From: Acanthococcus lagerstroemiae
Taxonomy: Eukaryota > Arthropoda > Insecta > Hemiptera > Eriococcidae
NCBI GenBank assembly: GCA_031841125.1
Contig: CM063106.1
Span: 45,745,806-45,809,805 of the forward strand
Length of the DNA stretch: 64,000 nucleotides
Reading direction: 5' to 3'
Shown here one piece after another: positions 13,430 through 24,309 of the stretch (the stretch's first letter is position 1; every line of letters starts with the position of its first letter). The notes below the pieces were generated by a model, which did no database searches, was not told the DNA's origin, and was given only the letters and a program-made list of their open reading frames with translations. A program made the translations under genes and the position numbers.

Positions 13430-14149
13430 CATGCAATTTCAAAAGACAAATATTCAACAGACACGATGGAGGTGTAAACCTTGAAAAATTACACCAGTTA
13501 TTCACAATTTTTCTGCTAGACCACGCGTGTACTCGTAAATTCTACTAAATTTACCAGTACTCTTGATATCAATCACAAGACGATTTGAATGAATCTTCAG
13601 TTCACGCTAATCTCAGGTCTCAACTTTTCAACATTGCCAGCATCAAATTTCGAAATTCGAATACTGGCATAACTAACTAAAAGATGAAAGACGAAAAGGC
13701 TTCCGTCAAATAAATTACTATACAATGAGTAGTTTGAGTTCAAATTGTACTTCAAGTGAAGGTCGGCCTCAAGTAAACCAGCAAGGAAAAATAAACCTTT
13801 CTGGTGTATTGTTACCAGGGCTTTCCTTGCGAAAAAAAAAAAAACATTGGTCGTTGCTATCGCTATTATGCTATTTTCTTTAGAAGAATGCGTTTTACAC
13901 ATTTATTTCAGAATACATTCTCCTAATTAGAAAGAACAGCGTAGGAAGAATTTAATGGACCAGAATTTGACGCTAGCTCTACAAAAATAGGCGATTCACC
14001 ATCATTATAACAAGAGAAATCTACGAAATAACGAGAAGTACTCAACCTGATGGGCACAGCACTTGGCACAGCAGCACGGCAAAGAACAAACTAGGCATGA
14101 GAGAAATCACAGAAATTGAGAAATCCATTATAGGCCATGGTAGGGACCA
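13430..14149. other. Upstream region of VAP; no other feature seen
   Basis: This holds the presumed VAP promoter and 5' UTR on the minus strand. There is no TATA-like element I would defend and no supported coding region. An antisense reading frame at 13597-13902 has no recognisable features. Confidence 0.4.
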
Positions 14150-14275
14150 GGGAACGTCAGCCATAAGCTATAAGATTTAAGCCATAAGCTGAAGGTTTTT
14201 GGGCAATTAAGTCAGCTATAAGTTAAAGCCAAATGTGCTGTAAGCTATAAGCCATAAGCATAGGCCATATTTTTT
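14150..14275. repeat. AAGC/ATAAGC cryptic simple repeat, first block
   Basis: Imperfect iterations of CATAAGCTATAAGC-like words. Similar blocks occur at 16093-16250 and 16540-16680, and a TTTCAGCTTTTAGC version at 45840-46110. These are non-coding. Confidence 0.6.
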
Positions 14276-14434
14276 CGGCTGATAACAGAATAACGGCCGT
14301 AGCGAGTTACAGTCACAGCTGAGCTAAAATTGTGTCGAAAGCTGGAGGGAACTTTGGAGGGAACCAATGAGGAATTTGAAATATTGTCTAAAACCAATAT
14401 CCCACACACAATGTTGACAGCCATCATCACCATT

Positions 14435-16028
14435 TGTGACCCTGGATAACAAAAGGGACCTTAGGGGCCGAAAATGGTTTCTGGGGTTTTTAGTGATTCA
14501 AACAGCTTGCGACGTCCTCTTTCAGGTGGTATTATCAACAAGACCCAAAGCCATTGGGAAATGCACTGGATAACAAAAGGGACCTTAGGGGCAAACGGAG
14601 TCTTATCATGGTCAGAATAGATCGCAATTGCCGGAGACGCCGATAGTGTTTGTTTCACGTGTCGACAAACTATGCAATTTTGGAATTTATTCGTTGATGA
14701 ATCGATCTCGAGAAGAAGTTGACCATGGAAGACACAATTGATGCAGAATATATCCAAGTCGTTGATGATTATTTCACGCAAATTGAAGACGCAAGAGTAA
14801 GGTTTCAACTCTGCATGCACGTAACATAGTTTATACAGTAGAGGCTTCCTTAGCAAATTACCGATAATTACACTTTGCTTTCTCAGAGTGATGTTCACGA
14901 GCTGAAGCATAGTGAAGATGACGAAAGCGCCGACGAGCTGCTAAATGACAGTGCGTTCACTGTAGAATTGTCCCATGACGATCAGGTAACAAATTGCGAA
15001 AGACAAGTTAGAACGAAAGAAAACAATGCGAGAGGATTCACCTGAAAGAACCGCCGAGAAATCCACACCCAAACGACGCAAAACCGGCAACACGAAGCAA
15101 ATGGAGGACTTGGGTGGAAAACCAACACTGTCGCAAGTCGCTGATGACAAAGGAAGCTCACTCTCTCTCAAAGTAAAACGGAAATACGTTAAGAAGCAAG
15201 CAACATTCTCAGTACAATCAGGTACAGTGCAGCAGGATGCTGTCAAAGCGAGTTCATCGTCTTCCGACCTCAAAACGAGAAGAAAATTTACGCGAACCAA
15301 GGCGACGAAAAATGATCTTGAATAATGTATTCTATTTTTATTTGTCGCGTTTTTATCTATACTTTTTTTCTACGAACCTATTATTTTTTATACCTGTCTG
15401 TCGTTATATTCTTTGGTATTGTTTGTAGCCCTATGTAGTACGTTGAGAAATAATTATGCAGTGAAATTCACAGGTCCTTGATTCTTATTCACTCGCGGGC
15501 TTGCAGTACGCATCTTGGATCTTCATACATACAAAGCATATTGAGGCATGTTATTCGTGTGGTTGATGTAAGCGAACTAAAGCGAACACACAGCTCCTCC
15601 CACTAAGTGTGAAGTTCTACAGAACCAGGACTACTGAGACTTTGCAAGTTCACGCGAACTCCATTCGTTTTTGTCACTCTATACAACACTTTTGCATTTT
15701 TACTGGCATTTACGAGTCTTATATCGTGAAACGAATACCACCAACGGATTCAGCGGGTTCTGATCATTAAAATCCGATGTCATAAAATCGCAAAGTTGGC
15801 AACCCTGTATTTGTTCTACTTTTCCCTCCCCTCCCCAAATCGTTTCTAGAGGCACTACGACTTCCTCATTATAGGATTATTATTCCCTTCATAGCCGTCA
15901 ACACATACCCAAAATTTTGTTCCTCTTGGTTCACACAACACTCACTTCTAACCTAGCAAAGTTTGTTTTCTTTGTTTCCGAAAAACTGCTTTTTGCCCCT
16001 AAGGTCCCTTTTGTTATCCAGGGTCACA
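14435..16028. mobile_element. Possible transposon bounded by perfect 34-bp inverted repeats
   Basis: The 34-mer at 14435-14468 (core GGATAACAAAAGGGACCTTA) is found perfectly inverted at 15995-16028. A third, direct partial copy lies at 14566-14592. The enclosed 1.6 kb contains the small ORF cluster at 14728-15325. No target-site duplication is obvious and there is no transposase, so a non-autonomous element or a dispersed-repeat coincidence are both possible. Confidence 0.4.
14728..15325 (+). pseudogene. Small charged ORF cluster, broken or oddly spliced; function unknown
   Basis: Exon-like segment 14728-14799 starts MEDTIDAEYIQ and ends at a GTAAGG donor. A segment beginning 14887 after a good pyrimidine tract and AG continues in phase with an acidic stretch (SEDDESADELL) to CAG/GTAACA at 14985. 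A second open frame, offset by one base, runs from 15020 to the stop at 15325 and is rich in Lys, Arg and Ser. Joining them needs a 34-nt intron with a poor acceptor, or a frameshift. I read this as a degenerate gene or a gene fragment carried by the surrounding element. No domain is recognised. A short real intron cannot be excluded. Confidence 0.35.
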
Positions 16029-16092
16029 TTTCTTCCAAAATTGATAACAGAACAACTTACCTCGACTATAGCGCTCATACTAATCGCTGGAA

Positions 16093-16250
16093 ATACAAAT
16101 AAGCCATAAGTTTAAGCCAGCCATAAGTTTAAGCTATAAGCCATAAGCTTAAGCCAATCAATTCATAAGCTATAAGCTATAAGCATCAGCCATATTTTCA
16201 AGGTCATAAGCAAAAGCATAAGTTTAAGCTTTATTGATTGGCTTATCATC
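16093..16250. repeat. AAGC/ATAAGC cryptic simple repeat, second block
   Basis: Repeated CATAAGTTTAAGC and ATAAGCTATAAGC words just beyond the right 34-bp inverted repeat, mirroring the block at 14150-14275. A further block of the same character, in opposite sense, lies at about 16540-16680. Confidence 0.6.
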
Positions 16251-16959
16251 CCTGCTCCAAATAGAAATATCAGCTTTTAGCTGCATGCCTGCATCCTACA
16301 TTTATTGGAGAAATACGAAATAGGCGGAAGAGAAAACCGCAAAGATACCTAATATAAGAGTAGTTTTGGGTACTTTTTTCTGAGGAAATGAAGTCCAGAA
16401 TACTCATGGGGCCCTGCAACGCTGCAAGCTGCAAGCTACATCTACAGTCTACTGTTCCCATTTCCATAAGTTAGTAACGATTAGCTTTACAGCTCCTTTT
16501 ACCAAAGATATTGGAGTAGTCCATTAAAAAAGAGTGTAAGCTGAAAATGAGCCAAAAAAATACAGCTTAAGCTTATGGCTTTCGGCTGATCATAATACAG
16601 CTTACGACTTACAGCTTACAGCTTCATATTCAGAAATACAGCTGAATACGGCTTTCAGCTTTCAGCTTTTAGCTTATTTCACATGCCTGATGAATATAAT
16701 GATGATTCAAATCACAAATCCCGGACAACGATGGGGAAAATGATTCGATTCGGGCATTCGAATTACGGATAACGAATCAGGAAGAGCCTGACGTCATAGT
16801 GAATTGGGTAAATCCGTCTATACAGAAAGTCAATCAAGTCAACTAACTTCATTCTAAAATGTACCGCAAATTTCGAATTTCAAATTTCAAACCATAATAT
16901 CCGTTGTCTTGAATTCGAAGATCCAATTTTTAAGTGAAACCGTTCGTGATTTCTTTCGT

Positions 16960-17041
16960 AGATATCTATGTTACCTGGAACCCATCTTGCTATTTTCAAC
17001 CTTTCATCTCTGAGAACTTACCCATGAATGAACCATGACCG
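16960..17041 (+). other. Putative 5' UTR exon of the 17447 gene
   Basis: A strong donor (G/GTAAGTAC) follows 17041, and a convincing acceptor (TATATTCTCGCAG) ends at 17423, 23 bases before the long ORF's ATG. The exon's left edge is a guess. Its small ATG frame stops at once, so it would be non-coding. Confidence 0.35.
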
Positions 17042-17446
17042 GTAAGTACTTATATTGTTCTTGATTCTGCTATAATGCTTATGAATGAAACAAACTGATT
17101 TACTTTCTAAGAAAAATGAGCCTTGTGCTTTAATCCAACTGTTTAACTGGAAAGAAACAAAGCTCAGTTTATAGGAATACTACAAACAATACTGATCCCA
17201 AGTTACGATCTTCGTATCACTAGTTCAGTTGAAAATTAATTTTCCGTCGCTAGAAACTGCAGCCTTTCGAATTCAAATGACTTTTCAGCATTTTAGAACC
17301 CATGTATCAAGTTTGTGAAGTTTCAGTCTTGATCAAATTCAACTTGAGTTCATGAAACTTTCTTTTAAAATATCTTACTCGTCAATATTGTGTAACTAAG
17401 TAAACAAATTTATATTCTCGCAGGCGAAGAAGGGGTCCCAGTAAAT

Positions 17447-20400
17447 ATGGACGTGGACAGCAGTGTGAATACTAGCGCCGACTCTATGTCTGTAACCTTC
17501 AAGAAGCCGGCGATGTACGCATTTACCCTACAAAATGAGTCCGTCACTTCGTCGTCTTCGCAGGGATCGACCCGCCAAAGTCTTCAAAATCAGACACTAG
17601 CATCTACTATTTCTCTCACCGAAGACAGTTTTACCTGCAGAAATGGTCCACTGACAAAGACCAACGAAGATGTTTTATTGTCAGAGACTTCCAGTACGTT
17701 TGCGAATATACGTCGGCCCAGAACGAAAAAAGCCAAGTGGTTTGTAAATCATCACGATGATACATTGCGTGCCAATTTATCTAAAGCTTGCGTTTCAGCG
17801 AACGAATCCATATTATTAGAAAAGAAACGGTCTCATCACGTACTGAAAGAGAAAAATTATTGCGAAGTCAATTTCGATGTAACTGAATCACCAGTCAGTT
17901 TCGTCGAAGAGCGGAAAGTCGGTTATTTGCGTAAGAGTTGCAAGAAAAACGAGAAGTTGCAAGATGTCGAGTTCCTGAAAGCATTCGAGTCATTTAACGA
18001 ATCGATGCTCGCAAAACGACCACGCCGCGATCGATTCGACAAAGACCGCGAAGACGTCGACTGCAATTTCACGAACGCGTATGCATCGACTGAAAATAAT
18101 ACTTTAGCGAGCGAAATACTGTCATCGCAGAACGAGGACTCAGAAATCAGTGTTTCTATTAGTTCGGTAGAAGAACCTAGTGTGGAACCAAGTTCAACGA
18201 GTTTGGAGCAAAATGCGTCTGAAACCACTACCCCCGATAATAGCGTGTCATTAGATGAATCTGACGCCGAACCGAGTCCAGTGGATGCGTCTAAGAGCAT
18301 GATCTCCGATAATAGCGGGTTGAAGGAAACCAATGACAGCGGGTTAAAGCAAATCGAAACCAGTTTTATACGAGTTGAGGGTGACGAATCGAAGCGGTCT
18401 GTTGACAGAAATCATCTCGATGGATCAATTAGTACTCAGCTGCATTCAACGACGTATACAATAGACCGAGATACGTCTCTGCCGTTGCCGGAAAGTTCCA
18501 GGAAATGCGAAGGCCTGTACGAGAATGAGTCTTCGTTGAAGAGAGCTGAAAGTACCAAGGAAACCGACACAGCATTACCAGTGGTCTTGGATAACAATGC
18601 GGAACGGTCGCAGGTGTCTCAGAGTGAAGCTGATTGCGAAGATAAGCCAGCCGCGAGCGAACAAAGGGAAGTTCCCGAATTGGTCCAGTTCACTAAACGA
18701 TGTAATTCGTTCTCATCTATTGACAGTTCTTGCTCGAAAATGTGCGCCACGATCGAAATCTCAGAATCAACCGACATGCAGAATATTGAAGAATTCGAAA
18801 TAACATTAGTGAATGATGCTCATAGCCAATTAAGTTTTGCGCCATTTGGGCGTGCGGAAAATGATAGCCGAGTGAGTTTTGTAACCGAGCAAACAAGAAC
18901 TGGCAATTTGAAAGAACCCGAAGGGAACCTAGACAGTAGAAATGAAATTACTCTTGTTGCAGAGGAAGCAGGCCGAGCAAGATTGGACGTGATTTCAGAA
19001 AGGCAGAGTCATGAAATGACCGAGCAAATTCGAACTGGCGATTCGGAAGAACCCAAAGAGAACCTAGACGGTGGAAACGAAATTGGTCTTGTTGCTGAGG
19101 AAGCAGACCTTTCAGGATCGGATTTGATTCCACAAAGGCAGAGTCACGAAGTGACTGACCGAACGAGAGCTGGCGATTCGGAAGAACCTAAAGAGAATCT
19201 AGACTGGAAAAATGAAACTGGTCTTGTTGCAGAGGAAGCAGGCCGAGCAAGATCAGACTTGATTTCAGAAAAGCCGAGTCACGAAGTGACTGACCGAACA
19301 GGAGTGGGCGATTCGGAAGAACCCGAAGAGAATCTAGACAGTGGAAACGAAATTGGTCTTGTTGCAGAGGAAGCAGCCCGAGCAAGATCGGGCTTGATTC
19401 CAGAAAAGCCGAGTCACGAAGCTGGATCAACTTCACTTTCTCGAGTGGTGAATGAATTGAACCAGTCGTTGGAGAAGGAACTGTCGGCTTCAGAAAAGCA
19501 GAGTCATGAGGTTGGATCCGTTTCATCTGAAGCGAATCAGTTGCTCGAAAAAGAATCGGAACAGTCGGTGTTGGAAGGGCAGAGTCAAGAGGCCGGCTCT
19601 ACTTCACCTATGGAGCAAGATCACCTACAAAAGAAAATTGATGTCCTGACTGAACAAGCTACCGGTGAATTAAAAGATAAATCGATTCGCGGAGAAGGAA
19701 GGATGTCTTCAAAAATCACTGCACAGGCCCTTCGAGAAAATGAATTACTGCTTTCAAACACAGAAGATGCTCACAAGATAGAAAAATTCCTTTCAGATGA
19801 ATCGTGCAAGATGAATTCTTTCTTATCCGTGATAGCCGAGCCTAACGAATCGACAGGGAGCAAGGTCGACGAGCAACTCGATTCTAGGATGAGTAACCCG
19901 ATAAACTCCGAAACTTATACAATAATCGCTGATCCGGTGAACTCCGAGACCTATTCGATAATCGTTGATAAGTCCAACGAAAGCGTTTCTTTGCACGGGT
20001 CGTATAAAACTGTGGATTTGGAAGTCGCCGAACAGAATTTCCCGATTCAGCACGAGTCGCCCGAAGACGAATTGGAGACGAATGAGTCGGTACTTTTAGA
20101 AAACAACTCATTTGTCTGTAGTGACCATTCTGATTCGAAAATTTCTCGAAATGAATCGAATTCTTTACCAGTCGAACCCGTCGATAAATTGCGAAACGTT
20201 ACGTTCAATATCACTAGCATCGTTCCCGCCCCGTCGATTCTGGTTGAAAAAAGTGAATCTCTGGTCGGAAACAGCGAGTCCAAATTAGCTAACCGAAATG
20301 ACGAGATAGCAGTGTCTTGGCCCATAGCTCCGTGTTCGTTGGAATGCATGTCCGAACCGATAGCTGAAACGGCAGCAGTCTCGCCATCGGTACCGGCGCC

Positions 20401-21979
20401 GACGTTAGCTGATTCGCCAGTATTTACTCACGATGCAGTGTCCGAATCCCAGGCGAATCCTCAAGCACTGACCGATGGTACTGTGTCCGAATCCCTGCCC
20501 AAACCTCGTGCATCGGTGAACGATGCCGCGTCCGTGTTGCTGTCAGATCCCGTAGCATCGGCAAATGATACCGCGTCTGTATTCTTGCCGGCTCCTCTCG
20601 CGCCTGACACAGTACCTCCGCGTCGAAGGTCATCTCGTTTGTCGAACCGAATCGCGAAATCAGACGAAGCTCAGCCTGACCCTAAGACTAAGACTGAAAC
20701 ACCAGTGTCTACAGCGAGTCCGACAGACAAGCCACAAAGTCAGAAAGCAAGGAAATCTTTGATGTTCCAGTCGCCCATTGCCGCTCAGATGTCGGTTTCT
20801 TCGGAACACGACGATGCCGAGCCAAGTCGTCTAGATGACTCTGTGCCGGAGAAGACAGACAGCGTCGCTCAGTCGAACGATTCTTCATCGAAGTCAATGC
20901 TGAATGCTGAGCTGATACCGCCTGTACCGCCGCGAAGATCAACTCGATCGCTGAACAAGTCGACAAATATTTCGTTGTTCGAAGAAACCATAATCATTAC
21001 TCCGCCTTCCAAGTTCGCGGATAGCTTACGTGGTTCGTCTCGGAGAACTCATTTCACGGTTCGCAAATCCAAAAAGTCTGCCACTGCCTGTGAGTCGGTC
21101 GATCGTTTGGCCGACGAATTGCTGATTGCGTCTCGAGCTTCGTCGAGGTCGGCCTCTCGTACATCTAGCCAATCATCTTCCTCGCGTCAGTCTGGAGCCA
21201 GATCAGCGGCCTCGTCGTCCCGTAGGACTTCGACGTCTTCGAAAGCCTCGACTACCTCATCACGGAAATCGACTCGTCGGCGCTCGCGGAACTCGGGCTC
21301 GCCGGGCGACGTAAACGAGCACAATCAGAGCGACGACGATGTATTTGTGCATCCATCCACCATAAATCGTACCAAAACCACTCATTTTAGTACTTTTTAT
21401 CAATCTGCAGCGGCTGCTAAAAGCAAAACGTTCGACGACTCGGGGACGAAGTCGTTAATTGGGAAACTGTTCGCACGCGAGGTGAGTTCGATAGTTCCTC
21501 CTTCGGCCCCACCGGCCAAGAAATCGAAAAGGCGGAGACGCTCGGGTAAACTGCTGGCCTACGACGACGATGAACCAGACCCATCGATGGAAAATTTACC
21601 GAAGAAACCAAATTTTCCTAAATTTGACGGTTACATGGGCGATCGATTTTACAAATATTTGATCGCCAAGATGGAGGCCAAGTATGGATTGGCCACCAAT
21701 AAACAAGTGGTCAGTTTAGCCAAGTTTACTCACGAAACCGTTTCCGAAGTTAGCTTGATGAAAACCGACTACCACGATAAAGTGCGCCAACTCAAATACG
21801 CGCTGGCGAGAAAACAAGTCGTTCGCACCCATCACGATTTTTGGGTTTATTGCGAGCAGTATATGCCGTTGTATTTCCAGAGAAAAGCGGTTCCGGCGTT
21901 ACAGCCGTGTGGTTTGCCGCTGTTGGCTGAATTTGATCCGGAGACTGTATTCGATCCAATTTTACCCGCCGAAGATTGA
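17447..21979 (+). CDS. Large single-exon protein with 45-aa repeats and RVSF motif, 1510 aa, function unknown
   Basis: Uninterrupted ORF starting MDVDSSVNTSAD, directly after a splice acceptor and 5' leader, and followed by AATAAA at 21998. The protein is acidic and Ser-rich and is probably mostly disordered. Residues 475-478 are RVSF, a canonical PP1-docking form. They are followed immediately by four tandem 45-residue repeats (480-524, 525-569, 570-614, 615-659), each carrying EEP..NL and LVAEEA. Residues about 1228-1284 are an SR/ST-rich basic tract, and KKSKRRRRSGK near 1358 is a likely nuclear signal. Only the C-terminal 125 residues look globular (FPKFDGYMGDRFYKYL, HHDFWVYCEQYMP). I do not recognise the family. 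A nuclear, possibly chromosome- or kinetochore-linked PP1-binding scaffold is inference only. It is very unlikely to be spurious given its length. Confidence 0.85.
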   Translation: MDVDSSVNTSADSMSVTFKKPAMYAFTLQNESVTSSSSQGSTRQSLQNQTLASTISLTEDSFTCRNGPLTKTNEDVLLSETSSTFANIRRPRTKKAKWFVNHHDDTLRANLSKACVSANESILLEKKRSHHVLKEKNYCEVNFDVTESPVSFVEERKVGYLRKSCKKNEKLQDVEFLKAFESFNESMLAKRPRRDRFDKDREDVDCNFTNAYASTENNTLASEILSSQNEDSEISVSISSVEEPSVEPSSTSLEQNASETTTPDNSVSLDESDAEPSPVDASKSMISDNSGLKETNDSGLKQIETSFIRVEGDESKRSVDRNHLDGSISTQLHSTTYTIDRDTSLPLPESSRKCEGLYENESSLKRAESTKETDTALPVVLDNNAERSQVSQSEADCEDKPAASEQREVPELVQFTKRCNSFSSIDSSCSKMCATIEISESTDMQNIEEFEITLVNDAHSQLSFAPFGRAENDSRVSFVTEQTRTGNLKEPEGNLDSRNEITLVAEEAGRARLDVISERQSHEMTEQIRTGDSEEPKENLDGGNEIGLVAEEADLSGSDLIPQRQSHEVTDRTRAGDSEEPKENLDWKNETGLVAEEAGRARSDLISEKPSHEVTDRTGVGDSEEPEENLDSGNEIGLVAEEAARARSGLIPEKPSHEAGSTSLSRVVNELNQSLEKELSASEKQSHEVGSVSSEANQLLEKESEQSVLEGQSQEAGSTSPMEQDHLQKKIDVLTEQATGELKDKSIRGEGRMSSKITAQALRENELLLSNTEDAHKIEKFLSDESCKMNSFLSVIAEPNESTGSKVDEQLDSRMSNPINSETYTIIADPVNSETYSIIVDKSNESVSLHGSYKTVDLEVAEQNFPIQHESPEDELETNESVLLENNSFVCSDHSDSKISRNESNSLPVEPVDKLRNVTFNITSIVPAPSILVEKSESLVGNSESKLANRNDEIAVSWPIAPCSLECMSEPIAETAAVSPSVPAPTLADSPVFTHDAVSESQANPQALTDGTVSESLPKPRASVNDAASVLLSDPVASANDTASVFLPAPLAPDTVPPRRRSSRLSNRIAKSDEAQPDPKTKTETPVSTASPTDKPQSQKARKSLMFQSPIAAQMSVSSEHDDAEPSRLDDSVPEKTDSVAQSNDSSSKSMLNAELIPPVPPRRSTRSLNKSTNISLFEETIIITPPSKFADSLRGSSRRTHFTVRKSKKSATACESVDRLADELLIASRASSRSASRTSSQSSSSRQSGARSAASSSRRTSTSSKASTTSSRKSTRRRSRNSGSPGDVNEHNQSDDDVFVHPSTINRTKTTHFSTFYQSAAAAKSKTFDDSGTKSLIGKLFAREVSSIVPPSAPPAKKSKRRRRSGKLLAYDDDEPDPSMENLPKKPNFPKFDGYMGDRFYKYLIAKMEAKYGLATNKQVVSLAKFTHETVSEVSLMKTDYHDKVRQLKYALARKQVVRTHHDFWVYCEQYMPLYFQRKAVPALQPCGLPLLAEFDPETVFDPILPAED
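18884..19423 (+). repeat. Four coding tandem repeats of 135 bp
   Basis: In-frame repeats of exactly 135 bp starting at 18884, 19019, 19154 and 19289, inside the 1510-aa ORF. They differ by substitutions only, so the register is kept. A degenerate continuation keyed on a SHEAGS/SQEAGS word follows to about 19620. Confidence 0.9.
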
Positions 21980-21997
21980 GTCGTTATGTTTTTTCAA

Positions 21998-22003
21998 AAT
22001 AAA
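21998..22003 (+). terminator. Polyadenylation signal AATAAA of the 17447 gene
   Basis: Canonical AATAAA 19 bases after the stop codon, followed by T-rich sequence. Confidence 0.55.
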
Positions 22004-22740
22004 AATTTGTCATTTAATTATAATGTAATTATATTTTAATTGTTGTATTTTCTGTATTTTATTGCCTTTATTTTTTATCCATTTTATTTGTCCTATTTTA
22101 CTTGATATTTTAATCTTGAAAAAAATAGTATCAGCGTAGGAATATTTGTTTTTCATCATTACATAGTTCATAAAATGTACAATAATTTAAAAAATAAGGA
22201 ATATGAGTGTGTAAAAATAATTATTATAGTCTTTAATATCCTGAAAGATTTGTAATTTTGCTGATGGAGGCGACATCGTGCCATGAAACTCGGTATGTGG
22301 TATTTGAAAGTTAACATTAGAAAAAAGGTCCCCTCCCACTTTAGAGCTATGGAACTAAAAAAAAAAATGGGTTTCAGCGGGAAAATGGAAAAATAAACCC
22401 ATAAAACGATTTTCAACGTATTATGTGTCAATAGACTTTTCCCGAGGCGGCGTCAGGGAATAATTATCATCAGTATTGCTGCGAGCCACTTTTTTTTCAT
22501 ACATTCGTGTGATATTAACTCGTCATCTTCATTAGTTTCAATTATATTAATAAATTCTACGAAACTTCAATGTCAATTTCATATATGTAGAAAAAGTCAA
22601 AAATGAAAACATGATAATGCTGTATAGAAGACAAAATTTCTGTGTTTAAAGAGTTATCAGTTTCACCTCAATTCCAATACTCAGTTATCATAAATATGTT
22701 AAGAAAAAGAGAATCATCGACACAATAGATAAGTGTGCGA
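22004..22740. other. AT-rich spacer; nothing recognised
   Basis: Downstream of the 1510-aa gene. Long A and T runs, no supported coding region, RNA gene or repeat boundary. Confidence 0.4.
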
Positions 22741-23091
22741 ATCTTTTAAGCTATCAAACATTAAAATATGACTAATAGCAGCCGTAATAACCTTCTCAGT
22801 TCCAGCAATAGTGCTTCTGAGCTGTGGAACCAGAATGGCCCTGGCCCGGCATCTTATTGCGATCTTGCTGCCCCAGTTACCTTTACAACCTAGATTTTTC
22901 CAGCATAATGAATTCAAAAATAAACCTCCGTTTTCTATTTCATTTATTGAGATTTATGAAAAATGTACTTCGAAGAACTAGAAGTACAAAGTACAATACC
23001 AGAAAGGAAAACTATAGGTACTTACATACAGTATCAAATAATTCTATTAATTTTTTTATTAAATCCACCTATCTTTCTTTTTGCGTCTACA

Positions 23092-23224
23092 GGAAACCGT
23101 TTGAAATTGCACAGATGGACGTCCGAATGATGGCTACAATCTGGCGCAAAGCAGCAAACCATTTTATGCCTTTCGTTGGTGATAATGATGACAGAATTAG
23201 AGCTGAAGTTGTTGCCACTGCTTG
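23092..23224 (+). CDS. Exon-like segment, unrecognised
   Basis: A good acceptor (pyrimidine tract ending CTACAG at 23091) precedes an open stretch in the frame with TIWRKAANHFMPF and DDRIRAEVVATA, ending in TGA. The sequence has a HEAT-repeat-like feel but I cannot name a family. Upstream coding exons were not found with confidence. It may be the last exon of a decayed or unrecognised gene. Confidence 0.3.
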
Positions 23225-23503
23225 ATGTGTGTATGCATGTATAAACTGATTAGGAAATTACTCTGCTACCAGTCGATGTATTTTAACATTTAATATCTTA
23301 AGATTTCCGTATGTGCATTTGCCTATTGTTCGATAATTCATGTCTCCTCAACATGTTCATAATCCTTCAGTATTGAAGTGAAAATGAGGACTTCTCAAGC
23401 ATAGAAATTTCATCTTCTTTACTGCCTCGTGTTTCCATTTTTCACTTTTTCTACACATGCTGTACATAAAACTGACATTGAAGTTTCATAGAATTCATAA
23501 ATA

Positions 23504-23660
23504 CAGGCCCGTAGCTAACCGCTGGTGGGTGCCAGGGCATTTGGTTTTCAAACTGGCATATGAGCCATAAGGGTACAATACAAAAAAAAATTTCCTCGCT
23601 CCGCTCGCATGTGCTAGCCAGGCCGGCACGGCGTTCACGCCGGGCCGGCATCAATATACC
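23504..23660. mobile_element. Fragment of a hAT-like element with GC-rich hairpin
   Basis: CAGGCCCGTAGCTAACC at 23504 resembles hAT terminal sequences with a CAGxxxCGTAGC start. No matching right end is visible. The segment contains a CCGGCACGG/CCGGGCCGG palindrome near 23620-23650. Confidence 0.3.
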
Positions 23661-24131
23661 TAACTGAAATGTATGACAATTGCGAATTAACATTACAATT
23701 TTCATCAGAAGTGGGCTGTTCGATCTATACTGTAAGTAAATGCGCGGGGTAATACTGAAAATCTTGACCTGATATCACCATAAAAAGGTCTATATTTGTA
23801 TTAACCAATATTAGCCACCTCATGAACGGAACTCAAAAGGAGGGGTATGGAGACAACAATTTTAAAAATTGATTCAACGATCCATAGAACCCTAATTCTC
23901 ATATAGTGTTAAAATTAACATTAGGCAACACTAGCCCACTGGAAATATTGATGAGAAGAGGGTCACACAAAAAAAAAAAAAAAAAAAAAAGATTCAAAGA
24001 TTTACAAAAATCCATGTTGGATACTATAGGCGTTAGAAAACAGGTGTCAGATCACATTTGCCCCGCCTCACTGAACGCACATTTAATATTTATTTGATTC
24101 CAGTTTATTCTCTTTAGTTCTTTCAGCAGGT

Positions 24132-24229
24132 GGACCTGTGTTAGTACAAGCGGAAGAATTATTATCTGCATTATTCTTTGAACAAATGAGCATGAGTTCT
24201 ACGTGCGAAAATGAGTTTAAAACACTGTG
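24132..24229 (+). CDS. Exon-like segment, unrecognised
   Basis: Bounded by TTCTTTCAG and a consensus GTGAGTAA donor. In one frame it reads GGPVLVQAEELLSALFFEQ and onward without a stop to the donor. The splice sites make chance less likely, but I cannot link it to a gene. It lies about 900 bp downstream of the similar island at 23092 and upstream of a LINE that would sit in the following intron. Confidence 0.35.
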
Positions 24230-24309
24230 AGTAACTAATTTTAGTTAGAGTTAGTAAAATGTTCGTCTAGTATATTGTAGAATTTTCATTTTTATTTTAT
24301 TTACAGCTT

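Noticed and set aside
14461..15300. Minus-strand ORFs over the small charged ORF cluster
   Set aside because: No motif, and they overlap a more exon-like plus-strand signal; they are composition shadows.
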